Assembly: GCA_019359015.1 (NCBI GenBank)
Contig: JAHHID010000010.1
Location: forward strand, 61,314-125,313
Source of the DNA: Spirirestis rafaelensis WJT71-NPBG6
Lineage (GTDB): Bacteria > Cyanobacteriota > Cyanobacteriia > Cyanobacteriales > Nostocaceae
DNA: 64,000 nt
Reading direction: 5' to 3'
The notes below the pieces were generated by a model. That model had not been told where the DNA came from, did no database searches, and saw only the letters and a list, made by a program, of their open reading frames with translations. A program made the position numbers and the translations under genes. Shown here piece after piece: positions 17,303 to 26,058 of the stretch (position 1 is its first letter; each line of letters starts with the position of its first letter).

Positions 17303-18715
17303 ATGCCAACACACATGAGACTTTATTCTATGAATACTCATCCAGAACCGACCATCGCGCTATTGCCCTGGGGGCATGTATGGGAAGACTTCCATGACAG
17401 TATTGGAGTTTCATTTGAGACTTTCTGCAATGAAATGACAGGTGGTTGGCAGTTTGGTTACGTTGACGCTCTACGACTAGCTGGTGTACGCACAGTTATT
17501 ATTTACCCATCGACTCGCGTTACCGAACCATCGCGCTTTACGCACATTCCTACAGGATGCACAATCTGCTTGCTACCTGTTCCTAAGAATTATCGTGCCA
17601 TTCGCCGCCACATGATTAAACCCTACCCTTCCTTTGGCGGAAGTGTGGAAGAATTATTTGGCGACGTTCAAGGCAGCCGTCGAGTTGTGTTTAAAGCTTT
17701 CAGGGAGATAGCCCCTTATCTCACAACACCTTTAGGGTTGCTTGCTCGTGAACTTCGACGCGAGGGTTGCAGTGCCATCTTATGCCAAGAGTACGAGTAT
17801 TTTCGCTTTAACGCTTGCGTTCTCTTGGGACAACTAATGCGTTTGCCCGTATTTGGGACTTTTCAGGGCACTACCTTTGATGCAAACCGCATTGGACGTG
17901 TTTTACGACCCCTAACTATACGAGCCTGTGCAGGCTTGGTCATCGGTCCCCAAACTGAGATCCAACGAGTATCTACCCGCTATAATCTGCCCCCTGCCAA
18001 GACAGCACAAATCTTTAACCCAGTAGATTTGCAAATGTGGAGTCCTGTTGAACGTGGTGAAGCACGAGCCACACTCAGTCTCCCACCTGATGCCCAAGTA
18101 GTAATGTGGCATGGTCGTGTTGAGTTACATATCAAAGGGCTAGATGTATTGCTAGATGCTTGGGAACGGGTTTGTGGCGAACGGGCAGGACGGAACCTGC
18201 GGTTACTACTTGTTGGCACAGGCACAGACGCAGCAAAACTGCGCCAACGCATCGCAGCGTTGCCAATGCAGAACGTACTTTGGGTAGACGAGTATATCAA
18301 TGACCGTGCGGCTATGCGGCGTTTCCTCTCTGCTGCTGATGTTTATGCCTTTCCATCGCGTGTCGAAGGCTTTCCAGTAGCCCCCATTGAAGCAATGGCT
18401 TGTGGCTTGCCGGTGGTGGCAGCCGAAGCGCCTGGGATACCCGATATTTTGAAGGATGGCGAGATATCAGGTGGGCTAGTGGTGCCATGCAGTGATACAG
18501 CAGCATTTGCGTCGGCTCTAGGGCGTGTCCTCGATGATGAACCTTTGAGACGCGAGTTAGGCAAGCGTGCCCGTCATCGAGTGGAAGAACACTTTTCGCT
18601 AGAGGTAGTTGGCAAGCAACTACGCAACTTTCTCTTTAAATCAGATATATCAACCCTCAAGAGTTTAAGTGAGAAAACCTTGGCAAAGGAAGTCTTGAAG
18701 CAGGTAGGGGGTTAA
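17303..18715 (+). CDS. GT4-family glycosyltransferase
   Basis: A 470-residue GT-B enzyme. The C-terminal Glycos_transf_1 domain is clear: VMWHGRVELHIKGLDVLLDAWE, LLLVGTGTDAAKLRQRI and SADVYAFPSRVEGFPVAPIEAMACGLPVVAAEAPGIPDIL, holding the E(x7)E nucleotide-sugar motif. The N-terminal half is of the GT4 acceptor-binding type. ATGs at 17303, 17315 and 17330 are all possible starts. A collapsed second copy of this gene lies upstream at 15866-15957, so the gene was once duplicated. GC content is higher than in the flanking transferase genes. Sugar specificity unknown. Confidence 0.9.
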   Translation: MPTHMRLYSMNTHPEPTIALLPWGHVWEDFHDSIGVSFETFCNEMTGGWQFGYVDALRLAGVRTVIIYPSTRVTEPSRFTHIPTGCTICLLPVPKNYRAIRRHMIKPYPSFGGSVEELFGDVQGSRRVVFKAFREIAPYLTTPLGLLARELRREGCSAILCQEYEYFRFNACVLLGQLMRLPVFGTFQGTTFDANRIGRVLRPLTIRACAGLVIGPQTEIQRVSTRYNLPPAKTAQIFNPVDLQMWSPVERGEARATLSLPPDAQVVMWHGRVELHIKGLDVLLDAWERVCGERAGRNLRLLLVGTGTDAAKLRQRIAALPMQNVLWVDEYINDRAAMRRFLSAADVYAFPSRVEGFPVAPIEAMACGLPVVAAEAPGIPDILKDGEISGGLVVPCSDTAAFASALGRVLDDEPLRRELGKRARHRVEEHFSLEVVGKQLRNFLFKSDISTLKSLSEKTLAKEVLKQVGG

Positions 18716-18720
18716 CTGTT

Positions 18721-18768
18721 ATGAGTAAACTACATTCTTGCCAAGCTAATTTTTGTAAGCATCTTTGA
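18721..18768 (+). pseudogene. Remnant 5' end of a GT92-like gene
   Basis: ATG 18721 opens 15 codons (MSKLHSCQANFCKHL) then TGA. The sequence around the ATG, GGGGGTTAACTGTTATGA, and the next codons match the start of the intact GT92-like gene at 15958. It is the matching half of the same ancestral duplication: a GT4 gene followed by a GT92-like gene whose body has been lost. Confidence 0.7.
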
Positions 18769-18841
18769 TCCTTAGAAAATTCTACACCTTGAAATATATT
18801 TCAATTATTTAACTTTTTGAAGTGATGACAGACCAACAGTT

Positions 18842-19849
18842 ATGAGTGAGCAACACGAATATCGAGCTATTATTCCACTCGTGCCAGAGGATAGTCGAAG
18901 ACCTTTGTGGTCTGTGATGATTCCTACCTATAACTGTGCTGATTATCTACGTGAAACCCTAACAAGTGTGTTGGCACAAGATCCAGGTCCTGAGGTCATG
19001 CACATTGAGGTAGTTGATGATCACTCAACCCAGGATGACCCCGCAGCAGTAGTTAAAGAACTAGGTCGTGGTCGCGTTAATTTTTATCGCCAACCAAAGA
19101 ATGTAGGCAGCATTAGAAACTTTAACACTTGTTTGCAGCGATCGCGCGGACATTTAATTCATTTACTACATGGTGATGATTGCGTGCGGGACGGCTTTTA
19201 TCATAAGTTGCAGCGTGGCTTTGAGGAGAACCCAGAAATTGGTGCTGCTTTCTGTCGCTACATTTATATTGATGAGCATAGTCATTGGCAACATATTTCT
19301 TGGTTGGAGCAGCCAGAGAGCGGTGTTTTAGATAATTGGTTGGAGAGAATTGCCGTTCAGCAGCGCATCCAACCACCATCAATGGTTGTGCAGCGTAGTG
19401 TATACGAGAAGCATGGAGGCTTTGATAGTCGTATATGTTGCTGTGCGGAAGACTGGGAAATGTGGCTTCGGATTGCATCCCATTATCAGATATGGTATGA
19501 AACTGAGCCATTAGCACTGTATCGTATTCAATCAAAATCTCTTACTGGACGTTGTGCGCGCACTGGTCAGAATATTCGTGACTTACGTAAGATTATAGAG
19601 TTTTCACAATCATATTTACGAACACCAATTGCGAGTCAACTGACTCATCAAGCTAGAGAAAATTTTGCACGTTATTATTTGAAAGAACTTGTACCCAAGA
19701 TGATATCTGAAGGAGATTTAGTTGCAGCAACTAACCAGCTAAGGGAATTGCTCAATTTCAGTCATTCCTTAACGACTATTAAAAGAGTAACTTATCTTGC
19801 TCTACTTATAGGCAACCATTGGATTACAAAAAGAAATGACATAGTTTGA
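18842..19849 (+). CDS. GT2-family glycosyltransferase
   Basis: A 335-residue GT-A enzyme. The N-terminal nucleotide-sugar site is WSVMIPTYNCADYLRETLTSVLAQ, followed by EVVDDHSTQDD, NVGSIRNFNTCLQRSRG, the metal-binding LLHGDD and the acceptor segment CCAEDWEMWLRIA (ED motif). Length is normal. ATG 18842 follows an eroded gene start. A decayed fragment of the same gene type survives at 15751-15855. Predicted to add one sugar to the lipid-linked repeat unit at the cytoplasmic membrane face; specificity unknown. Confidence 0.9.
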   Translation: MSEQHEYRAIIPLVPEDSRRPLWSVMIPTYNCADYLRETLTSVLAQDPGPEVMHIEVVDDHSTQDDPAAVVKELGRGRVNFYRQPKNVGSIRNFNTCLQRSRGHLIHLLHGDDCVRDGFYHKLQRGFEENPEIGAAFCRYIYIDEHSHWQHISWLEQPESGVLDNWLERIAVQQRIQPPSMVVQRSVYEKHGGFDSRICCCAEDWEMWLRIASHYQIWYETEPLALYRIQSKSLTGRCARTGQNIRDLRKIIEFSQSYLRTPIASQLTHQARENFARYYLKELVPKMISEGDLVAATNQLRELLNFSHSLTTIKRVTYLALLIGNHWITKRNDIV

Positions 19850-20012
19850 AATTGACATTGGCTCAAACATCTTTGAAAGATAATCAATTATTCTTGATAG
19901 TCTAAACTCCAGGTATTGACCGAAAATTCCTTGCTGTTATTGTTAATTTTTAGTCAGTATTGGATTAATAGTTAATTGTAAAAAAACAATAATTTGATAA
20001 AAGGTATAGCTT

Positions 20013-20777
20013 ATGAATGTAGGAGTAATTTACGTTGCTACTGGTAGTAAATTTATTGCTGAAGCACTTAATTCAGCTGCAAGTTTAAAGGAAAAAATGC
20101 CCAATTTAGATATTACGCTTTTTTCAGATGAAAGTGTAAAAGCTGAATGCATTGATAAATGCATAGTTATAAAAAGCTCTCAAAATGGATATTTAGATAA
20201 AATAATGGGTATGTCTCAGTCACCATATGACTGGACTTTATTTTTAGATACTGACACATACATTTGTAGTGATTTTTCAGAGTTATTTACACTTCCTGAA
20301 AAATATGACATCGGTGTAGTTCTTGCAGAGCATCGAACAGGTGAAGCTTCAGGAGTAACTTGGGATTATCAAATTTCAAAAGACAGTAATGATAAATGGT
20401 TATATCCTATAGTTAATAGCGGAGTGATCTTATATAGAAAATCTAGTAAAATAAACAATTTTTTTTCAGATTGGTTTGTATTAGCAAAGCAACAAATGCA
20501 GGAAAGAGGAATCAAACATGGCGATCAACCTGCTTTTGTACCAACTCTTCATAAGAATGATTTGAGGGAGGTTATTTTAGCGCCTGAGTACAATTGTCGA
20601 TTTGTATATCCTGTAGGAGTTTGTGGGACAGTTAAGATACTTCATGGAAGGCATAAAAATTTACAAAAAATAGCAGAAGAAATAAATAGTGATATTGGTC
20701 CTAGAATTTTTCATCCCAGATGGGGATTAATTTCTAATAGGAAGTTAAAGCTATTAAAAAAAATTTTCTTCATCTAG
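20013..20777 (+). CDS. Nucleotide-diphospho-sugar transferase-like protein (GT-A fold)
   Basis: A 254-residue protein with GT-A features: VGVIYVATGSKFIAEALNSAASLKEKMPN at the N-terminus, TLFSDE, and the DxD motif in WTLFLDTDTYICSDFSELF. It also has NSGVILYR and GDQPAFVPTLHK, similar to GT8-like or 'putative nucleotide-diphospho-sugar transferase' proteins. The gene is markedly AT-rich compared with its neighbours, suggesting separate acquisition. ATG 20013; AAAAGG lies upstream. Activity is inferred from fold motifs only. Confidence 0.75.
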   Translation: MNVGVIYVATGSKFIAEALNSAASLKEKMPNLDITLFSDESVKAECIDKCIVIKSSQNGYLDKIMGMSQSPYDWTLFLDTDTYICSDFSELFTLPEKYDIGVVLAEHRTGEASGVTWDYQISKDSNDKWLYPIVNSGVILYRKSSKINNFFSDWFVLAKQQMQERGIKHGDQPAFVPTLHKNDLREVILAPEYNCRFVYPVGVCGTVKILHGRHKNLQKIAEEINSDIGPRIFHPRWGLISNRKLKLLKKIFFI

Positions 20778-20848
20778 AAATCATGCTTTTTCAGAATAAA
20801 TAGGTAAAATTACACGTACCATTTTGCAAAAAACTTTGTACTTTTGTT

Positions 20849-21796
20849 ATGAAACCAGCTCTTAGCGTTATTATCTGTACTCACAATCCTCGACATCATT
20901 ACCTTGATAAAGTATTGACTGCACTAAACTGCCAGACTTTGCCAGTTGAGCAATGGGAACTATTACTAGTTGATAATGCAAGTAAGCAATTACTTTCTGC
21001 TGAAATTGACCTTACCTGGCATCCTAACGCTCGTCATGTTCGAGAAGAGCAACTAGGTCTTACTCCTGCTCGGTTGCGTGGAATTCGGGAAGCACAAGCC
21101 GAAGTATTAGTCTTTGTTGACGATGATAACGTCTTAGATTCAGAATATCTTGAAATAACCTTAGGAATCAGTAAAGACTTCCCATTCCTTGGCGCTTGGG
21201 GTGGGCAAATTAAGGGTGATTTTGAGACAACACCCCCTGACTGGGCTAAACCTTACTTACCACAATTGGCTATTCGAGAGTTCGAGCAAGATAAATGGTC
21301 AAACTTGCTGCACCAGCATGAAACAACTCCTTGTGGGGCTGGGATGTGTGTACGAAAAGTTGTGGCACAGAAGTATGCTGACTTACTAAAACATGATTCG
21401 CTTCGATTGGGCTTAGATCGAAAAGGTGTAGCTCGTCAGGGTGAAATCTTACTCTCTTGTGGGGATTCAGATTTAGCATTTACATCCTGTGACCTTGGTT
21501 TAGGCACAGGACAGTTTACGGCTTTGAAGCTGACACATCTAATACCAGCCAGTCGTTTGACTGAAGAATATCTAGTTAGATTAGTTGAAGGCATCACATA
21601 TTCTCACATAATCTTAGATTCCTTTCGGGGTAAAACTCCAACCCCATCGGTTACATCATGGGAAAAAAAAGTACTTGCATACTTTCGACTTTCAAAAATG
21701 AATCCAAAGGAGCGCCGCTTTTACCAAGCGAAAAAAAGAGCACAAGCTTTAGCAATTCAAGAAATTTTAAAATTTCAGCAATCCGCGATCGCATAA
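20849..21796 (+). CDS. GT2-family glycosyltransferase
   Basis: A 315-residue GT-A enzyme: LSVIICTHNPRHHYLDKVLTALNCQTLP, LLLVDNASKQ, the 'GLTPARLRGIREAQAEVLVF' segment and the metal site VDDDNVLD. LGAWGGQIKGDFETTPPDW and CGAGMCVRK are typical of a subgroup that adds hexoses to exopolysaccharide. ATG 20849 follows a short gap after the previous gene. Downstream sequence carries a possible C-terminal remnant of another transferase and a broken hicB gene, so this is a rearranged end. Specificity unknown. Confidence 0.9.
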   Translation: MKPALSVIICTHNPRHHYLDKVLTALNCQTLPVEQWELLLVDNASKQLLSAEIDLTWHPNARHVREEQLGLTPARLRGIREAQAEVLVFVDDDNVLDSEYLEITLGISKDFPFLGAWGGQIKGDFETTPPDWAKPYLPQLAIREFEQDKWSNLLHQHETTPCGAGMCVRKVVAQKYADLLKHDSLRLGLDRKGVARQGEILLSCGDSDLAFTSCDLGLGTGQFTALKLTHLIPASRLTEEYLVRLVEGITYSHIILDSFRGKTPTPSVTSWEKKVLAYFRLSKMNPKERRFYQAKKRAQALAIQEILKFQQSAIA

Positions 21797-21906
21797 TTCA
21801 ACATTGTCGAGCGATCGCCACCCTACAACTTCAGGCACAGCGATACGTTGATTTGTACCGTCAGATTTTAGAGAAGCAGGGAGGAACATTGGCTTACTCG
21901 TGTTGA
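21797..21906 (+). pseudogene. Possible C-terminal remnant of a GT4 gene
   Basis: In a frame different from the preceding GT2 gene, the sequence reads IIQHCRAIATLQLQAQRY, then VDLYRQILEKQGG and a stop at 21904-21906. The 'ERL/RYVDLYRQIL' ending is typical of GT4 glycosyltransferases. No start or body is present. A short match; low confidence. Confidence 0.35.
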
Positions 21907-22075
21907 TTTAGAGGAGAAGCGATCGCATTAGGAACCTGTAGCCATCCTTTAATCGCATCCTTGAGATTAGCCATCAACTCCTTCCCAAGTATCGCCCTCA
22001 ATAATACAACCAGGTAGAGCAGGAACCTCCGCCCAATATTTGCCTTCTTCAGCTTGGTCAAGAATGACATAATAC
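21894..22075 (-). pseudogene. Frameshifted HicB-family antitoxin
   Basis: The minus strand reads YYVILDQAEEGKYWAEVPAL followed by PGCIIEGDTWEGV, a typical HicB N-terminal half. A frame change follows and the other frame continues ELMANLKDAIKGWLQV, the usual HicB continuation. The first half lacks a start (TAG precedes it) and would stop early. No intact hicA is adjacent. The toxin-antitoxin pair appears lost. Confidence 0.7.
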
Positions 22076-22220
22076 TAAATTTTACAAAACTTTATAAAAA
22101 GCTCTTGCAATTAATCCTGATTCTTTTGTTAGTTACAGAAGAGTTCAGTAGTTACACGGAAAATTTTCGGCTACTTTATCGCCATCAAAGAATAGTCCTG
22201 CAATCTGAAACAAGCCAATC

Positions 22221-23060
22221 ATGATGATTAGTGTTATCACCCCAGTTTACAACGGCGCAAAATTTATCGAGTCTTGCATTAAAGTTGTGATTGACCAAAA
22301 TTGCTCACATGTCGAACACATCATTGTAGATGGTGGCTCAACAGACGAAACAGTAGAAATCATCAAACAGTACACAGAAAAATATCCACACATCCGTTGG
22401 ATTTCTGAGAAAGATAAGGGACAGTCGGATGCAATGAACAAAGGAATTGCAATGGCTCAGGGTGAAATACTGGCGATTTTGAATGTTGATGACTACTATG
22501 AACCGAATGTGCTAAACCGCGTATCAGAAATATTTAAAACATTACCAGAGCCTAGCTTGCTCGTTGGTAACTGTAATGTGTGGAATAATGAAGGTAAACT
22601 TGATCATATAAATAAACCAGCAAAAATAAAGTTGAATGACTTACTACTGGGATGTGAGTTAAATCCTCACCCAATGAATCCATCTGCCTACTTTTACCAC
22701 ACTTCGCTACATCAAAAGATTGGGCTTTATAAAGTGGATGAACATTATGTGATGGATTTAGATTTATTACTGAGAGCGGTTCAAGTAGCTACAGTTAAAT
22801 ATGTAAATGAAACTTGGGGAAATTATCGCCAATTAGAGGGAACTAAAACTGTTAATGATATAAAAACTGGTGAAAGTGCATCTCGTGGAAAACAGCTTTT
22901 AAAGAGTTATCAAAAACAACTGCCTCTAGTTATTCAGTGGAAAATATTTATGAAATTAGAAATTTATAAAAACAAACAAAAAGTGAAATATTTATTAAAA
23001 CAGACCCAACAATTATTCTCGATTATTAGAACTAAGGTCGTAAGTAGATCGGCACAATAA
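22221..23060 (+). CDS. GT2-family glycosyltransferase (WcaE-like)
   Basis: A 279-residue GT-A enzyme. ISVITPVYNGAKFIESCIKVVIDQ, HIIVDGGSTDETVEII, ISEKDKGQSDAMNKGI and the metal site LNVDDYY follow the order of the WcaE/colanic-acid-type GT2 subgroup. The C-terminal 50 residues are basic and may be a membrane-contacting helix. ATG 22221 with a second ATG directly after. Predicted cytoplasmic, adding a sugar to the repeat unit; specificity unknown. Confidence 0.9.
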   Translation: MMISVITPVYNGAKFIESCIKVVIDQNCSHVEHIIVDGGSTDETVEIIKQYTEKYPHIRWISEKDKGQSDAMNKGIAMAQGEILAILNVDDYYEPNVLNRVSEIFKTLPEPSLLVGNCNVWNNEGKLDHINKPAKIKLNDLLLGCELNPHPMNPSAYFYHTSLHQKIGLYKVDEHYVMDLDLLLRAVQVATVKYVNETWGNYRQLEGTKTVNDIKTGESASRGKQLLKSYQKQLPLVIQWKIFMKLEIYKNKQKVKYLLKQTQQLFSIIRTKVVSRSAQ

Positions 23061-23215
23061 AATAGTTTTTGCGGTTCGTAGTTGCGCTACTCTGCGAGAA
23101 GCCGCTCCACGTCTATAGCGCTAAAGCACAACTATTGATTTAATCACATCTACTTACTTAGCAATACTCAATTTCGGATCGCAAACTTGATCGGACACCA
23201 GTGCTTAATCATCTT

Positions 23216-24553
23216 ATGAATTTTCCTGCAAAGATCCAAGAACCTGTAATGAATCGACCTATTAAGGTTCAGATTTTTAGTCGGCATATTCCAATCCAGA
23301 ATACTGTTGGTAATGCCACTTATATCTTGGACTTCATCCGCTACTTACATTATGCAGGTTGTGAAATAGAGTACACAGTTCTGAGTTCATCACCAAATGG
23401 CGGAATTCCTTTCTGTATTATTCCATCGACCTTGGGAGCGATCGCCACTGTGTCCGCCAAGGATCACTTGCGAATTGGTCGTGTTCTGTTAAAATTCAAC
23501 TCCTTATCACAATGGCTTCTTGCCCCATTACAGCTAGCTTACAGACAAGTGCCAAACAATTGGAAAAGTTTCTACCGAGCTGTTTGGAATAAACTACGGA
23601 ACAAGCGCGAGAATGCGATCGCCCCTCAAACTTGGGATGCTTTGGCAACACCAGAAGAAGTAGCCTTTGCAAATTCACGCTTTGTCAGCTTCGAGCCAGA
23701 TGTTGTGATTGCTAACTATACTTGGTTAGGGAGTTTATTAGAGGCTCTCCCGCAAAAGCAATCAGTCTTAAAAGCCATATTAACTCATGACATTCTTCAC
23801 CAAAGAGTTGCCGATTTTAGAAAAATCGGCGTAGATTCCCATCTTTCAGACTGGAATTGGGACAAGGAATCTGCACTGTTGCGAAAAGCACAAGTTTTGT
23901 TAGCTATTCAGGAACAAGAGGCTGAAATTCTTAAAGAGATGGCTCCTTCAAGCAAGGTGATTAGTATGCCTATGTCTGTTGTTTGCCATGTTCACGAGAC
24001 TCAGCAAGTTGATGGTCGCTGCTTATTTGTAGGTAGTGGATCGCCTCACAATGTTCATGGTTTACGATGGTTCTTGGAGAGTGTATGGCCACTTGTTTTA
24101 CAAGCAGCCCCATATTGCAGTCTCCATGTTTGTGGTGACGTATGTGCTCAGATTCAAGGAAGTTTTCCAAATGTTCGCTTTTTAGGCAGAGTTGCCAACC
24201 TTAAGCCAGAGTATGGAGCCGCTCAGGTCTGTATAGTTCCTCTTCTTATGGGTAGTGGGCTGAAGATTAAGCTTGTAGAAGCTCTGTCATCTGGGCGTGC
24301 TTGCGTATCAACAAGTATTGGTGTTCAAGGACTAAGTGATATAGTCGGTCATGCTGTGCTTGTAGCCGAAACAGGCGAAGAGTTTGTAGCAGCAATTCAC
24401 ACACTGATAACCAATCCAGAAAAACGTAAGTGGATGGAGGCGCAAGCTCACCAATATGTAAAAGAGAAACTTTCTCCTCAAGCAGTGTATCAACCATTTT
24501 TAAATCAAATTGAACAGCATATACAGCAGGTAACAAACTCTGTCCTTAAATAA
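23216..24553 (+). CDS. GT4-family glycosyltransferase
   Basis: A GT-B enzyme of about 445 residues. The C-terminal half has CLFVGSGSPHNVHGLRWFLESVWPLV, VRFLGRVANLKPEYGAAQVCIVPLLMGSGLKIKLVEALSSGRACVSTSIGVQGL, matching the Glyco_trans_1_4 group in which the donor-site Glu lies in KLVEAL. The N-terminal half, from FSRHIPIQNTVGNATYILDFIRYL, is the acceptor domain. I choose ATG 23216 over GTG 23201; ATG 23249 is also possible. The 140 bases upstream hold no gene. Specificity unknown. Confidence 0.88.
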   Translation: MNFPAKIQEPVMNRPIKVQIFSRHIPIQNTVGNATYILDFIRYLHYAGCEIEYTVLSSSPNGGIPFCIIPSTLGAIATVSAKDHLRIGRVLLKFNSLSQWLLAPLQLAYRQVPNNWKSFYRAVWNKLRNKRENAIAPQTWDALATPEEVAFANSRFVSFEPDVVIANYTWLGSLLEALPQKQSVLKAILTHDILHQRVADFRKIGVDSHLSDWNWDKESALLRKAQVLLAIQEQEAEILKEMAPSSKVISMPMSVVCHVHETQQVDGRCLFVGSGSPHNVHGLRWFLESVWPLVLQAAPYCSLHVCGDVCAQIQGSFPNVRFLGRVANLKPEYGAAQVCIVPLLMGSGLKIKLVEALSSGRACVSTSIGVQGLSDIVGHAVLVAETGEEFVAAIHTLITNPEKRKWMEAQAHQYVKEKLSPQAVYQPFLNQIEQHIQQVTNSVLK

Positions 24554-24649
24554 TTTGTCAAATTTAATCTTTTTGATAAAGGTATCAAACTGCTGTAAGC
24601 AAGACCTGCACTCTAATACTTCACGTAACATAAATGAGAGAAAAGCCAA

Positions 24650-25771
24650 ATGAAATTTGATTGGTTAATTATTGGAGCGGGCTATTCAGCTTGCGTTATG
24701 GCTGAACGAATTGCTAATCAGCTAGGACAAAGAGTGCTAATTGTAGAACAGCGAGACCACATTGGTGGCAATGCCTACGACTACTACAACGAGCATGGAA
24801 TTTTAGTCCACAAATACGGTCCTCATATCTTCCACACCAAATCTAAAAAAGTTTGGGATTACCTATCTCAATTTACTGAGTGGAGACATTACTATCACCA
24901 TGTCCTAGGAGTAGTTGAAGGCAAAAAAGTCCCCATCCCCTTTAATCTAAATTCTCTCTACGCCCTTTTTCCACCGCGCTATGCAGAGAAGCTGGAGAAT
25001 TTGCTGCTAGAAAACTTCGGTTTTGGGGTGAAAGTACCCATTCTAAAACTGCGTGAAAGCGCCAGTGGCGACCTCACCTTCCTCGCTGATTACATTTATG
25101 AAAATGTCTTTCTCCGCTACACCATGAAGCAGTGGGGTGTGAAACCAGAGGAATTAGATCGGGGAGTTACAGGACGTGTTCCTGTTTACATCAGTCGGGA
25201 TGACCGTTATTTTCAAGACCCTTACCAAGCTATGCCCAAGCTTGGCTACACTGAAATGTTCCGCAAAATGCTGGCTCACCCCAACATTAAGGTGCTTCTA
25301 AACACAGATTACCGCGAGATTATCAACGACATTAAGTTTAACCGGATACTCTGCACTGGTCCGATTGATACCTTCTTCGATTACATGTATGGCGAATTGC
25401 CCTACCGAAGCTTGCGCTTTCAATTTGAGACTTTGGATCAAGAGCAGTATCAAGAGGTTGGTACAGTCAACTATCCTAACGATTACGATATCACCCGCAT
25501 TACCGAACAGAAATATCTGTCAGGACAAACCTCACCCAAAACCACGTTGGTAATGGAATATCCCCAAGCTTATGTACCAGGGAAAAACGATCCCTATTAC
25601 CCCATCCTCAATGAGGACAACCGTGCGCGTCTAGACCTTTACCTCAAAGAAATAGAGAAACTCAACGGTAGCGTACTGTTTGCAGGGCGACTTGCAGATT
25701 ACAAGTACTACGACATGGATCAAGCTGTGCTGAGGGCACTAGGCTTGTTTGAGAAAGAAGTGGCGCAGTGA
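24650..25771 (+). CDS. glf: UDP-galactopyranose mutase
   Basis: A 373-residue flavoenzyme that interconverts UDP-galactopyranose and UDP-galactofuranose, so the exported glycan probably contains Galf. The FAD site is IIGAGYSACVMAERIA, followed by IVEQRDHIGGNAYD and HKYGPHIFHT, both highly conserved in Glf. YTMKQWGVKPEEL and GRVPVYISRDDRYF are further signatures, as is the C-terminal FAGRLADYKYYDMDQAV. Length is normal. ATG 24650 preceded by a purine-rich leader. It lies between two GT4 genes, which are candidates for the galactofuranosyl or other transferase. Confidence 0.96.
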   Translation: MKFDWLIIGAGYSACVMAERIANQLGQRVLIVEQRDHIGGNAYDYYNEHGILVHKYGPHIFHTKSKKVWDYLSQFTEWRHYYHHVLGVVEGKKVPIPFNLNSLYALFPPRYAEKLENLLLENFGFGVKVPILKLRESASGDLTFLADYIYENVFLRYTMKQWGVKPEELDRGVTGRVPVYISRDDRYFQDPYQAMPKLGYTEMFRKMLAHPNIKVLLNTDYREIINDIKFNRILCTGPIDTFFDYMYGELPYRSLRFQFETLDQEQYQEVGTVNYPNDYDITRITEQKYLSGQTSPKTTLVMEYPQAYVPGKNDPYYPILNEDNRARLDLYLKEIEKLNGSVLFAGRLADYKYYDMDQAVLRALGLFEKEVAQ

Positions 25772-26058
25772 GGCTAACAGGTTAGGAGGGAATACCTTTT
25801 AGAGAAGCCCTATGCGGTACTGAGCAATGGGAAAATAGCGAGCCGCAACTTGATGTGCAGTAACTGCTCTGACTTTTTAGAAGGAAACTTCTATTTAGTT
25901 CAATCAAGAGTGAGAGAGGCTAAAACTAACTATTGAAGACGATTGCTTTATTTGGCTTTACTAATTTCTTGGCTAGGACAATGGACGAGATTTCAATTAA
26001 TCCTGATGCCTTAAGCCCCTAGACAATATCTAAAAACTGAAGCACTTTGGAAATCACT
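25772..26058. other. Intergenic region, no gene seen
   Basis: About 290 bases between glf and the next GT4 gene. No open frame, repeat or hairpin terminator stands out. Confidence 0.5.
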
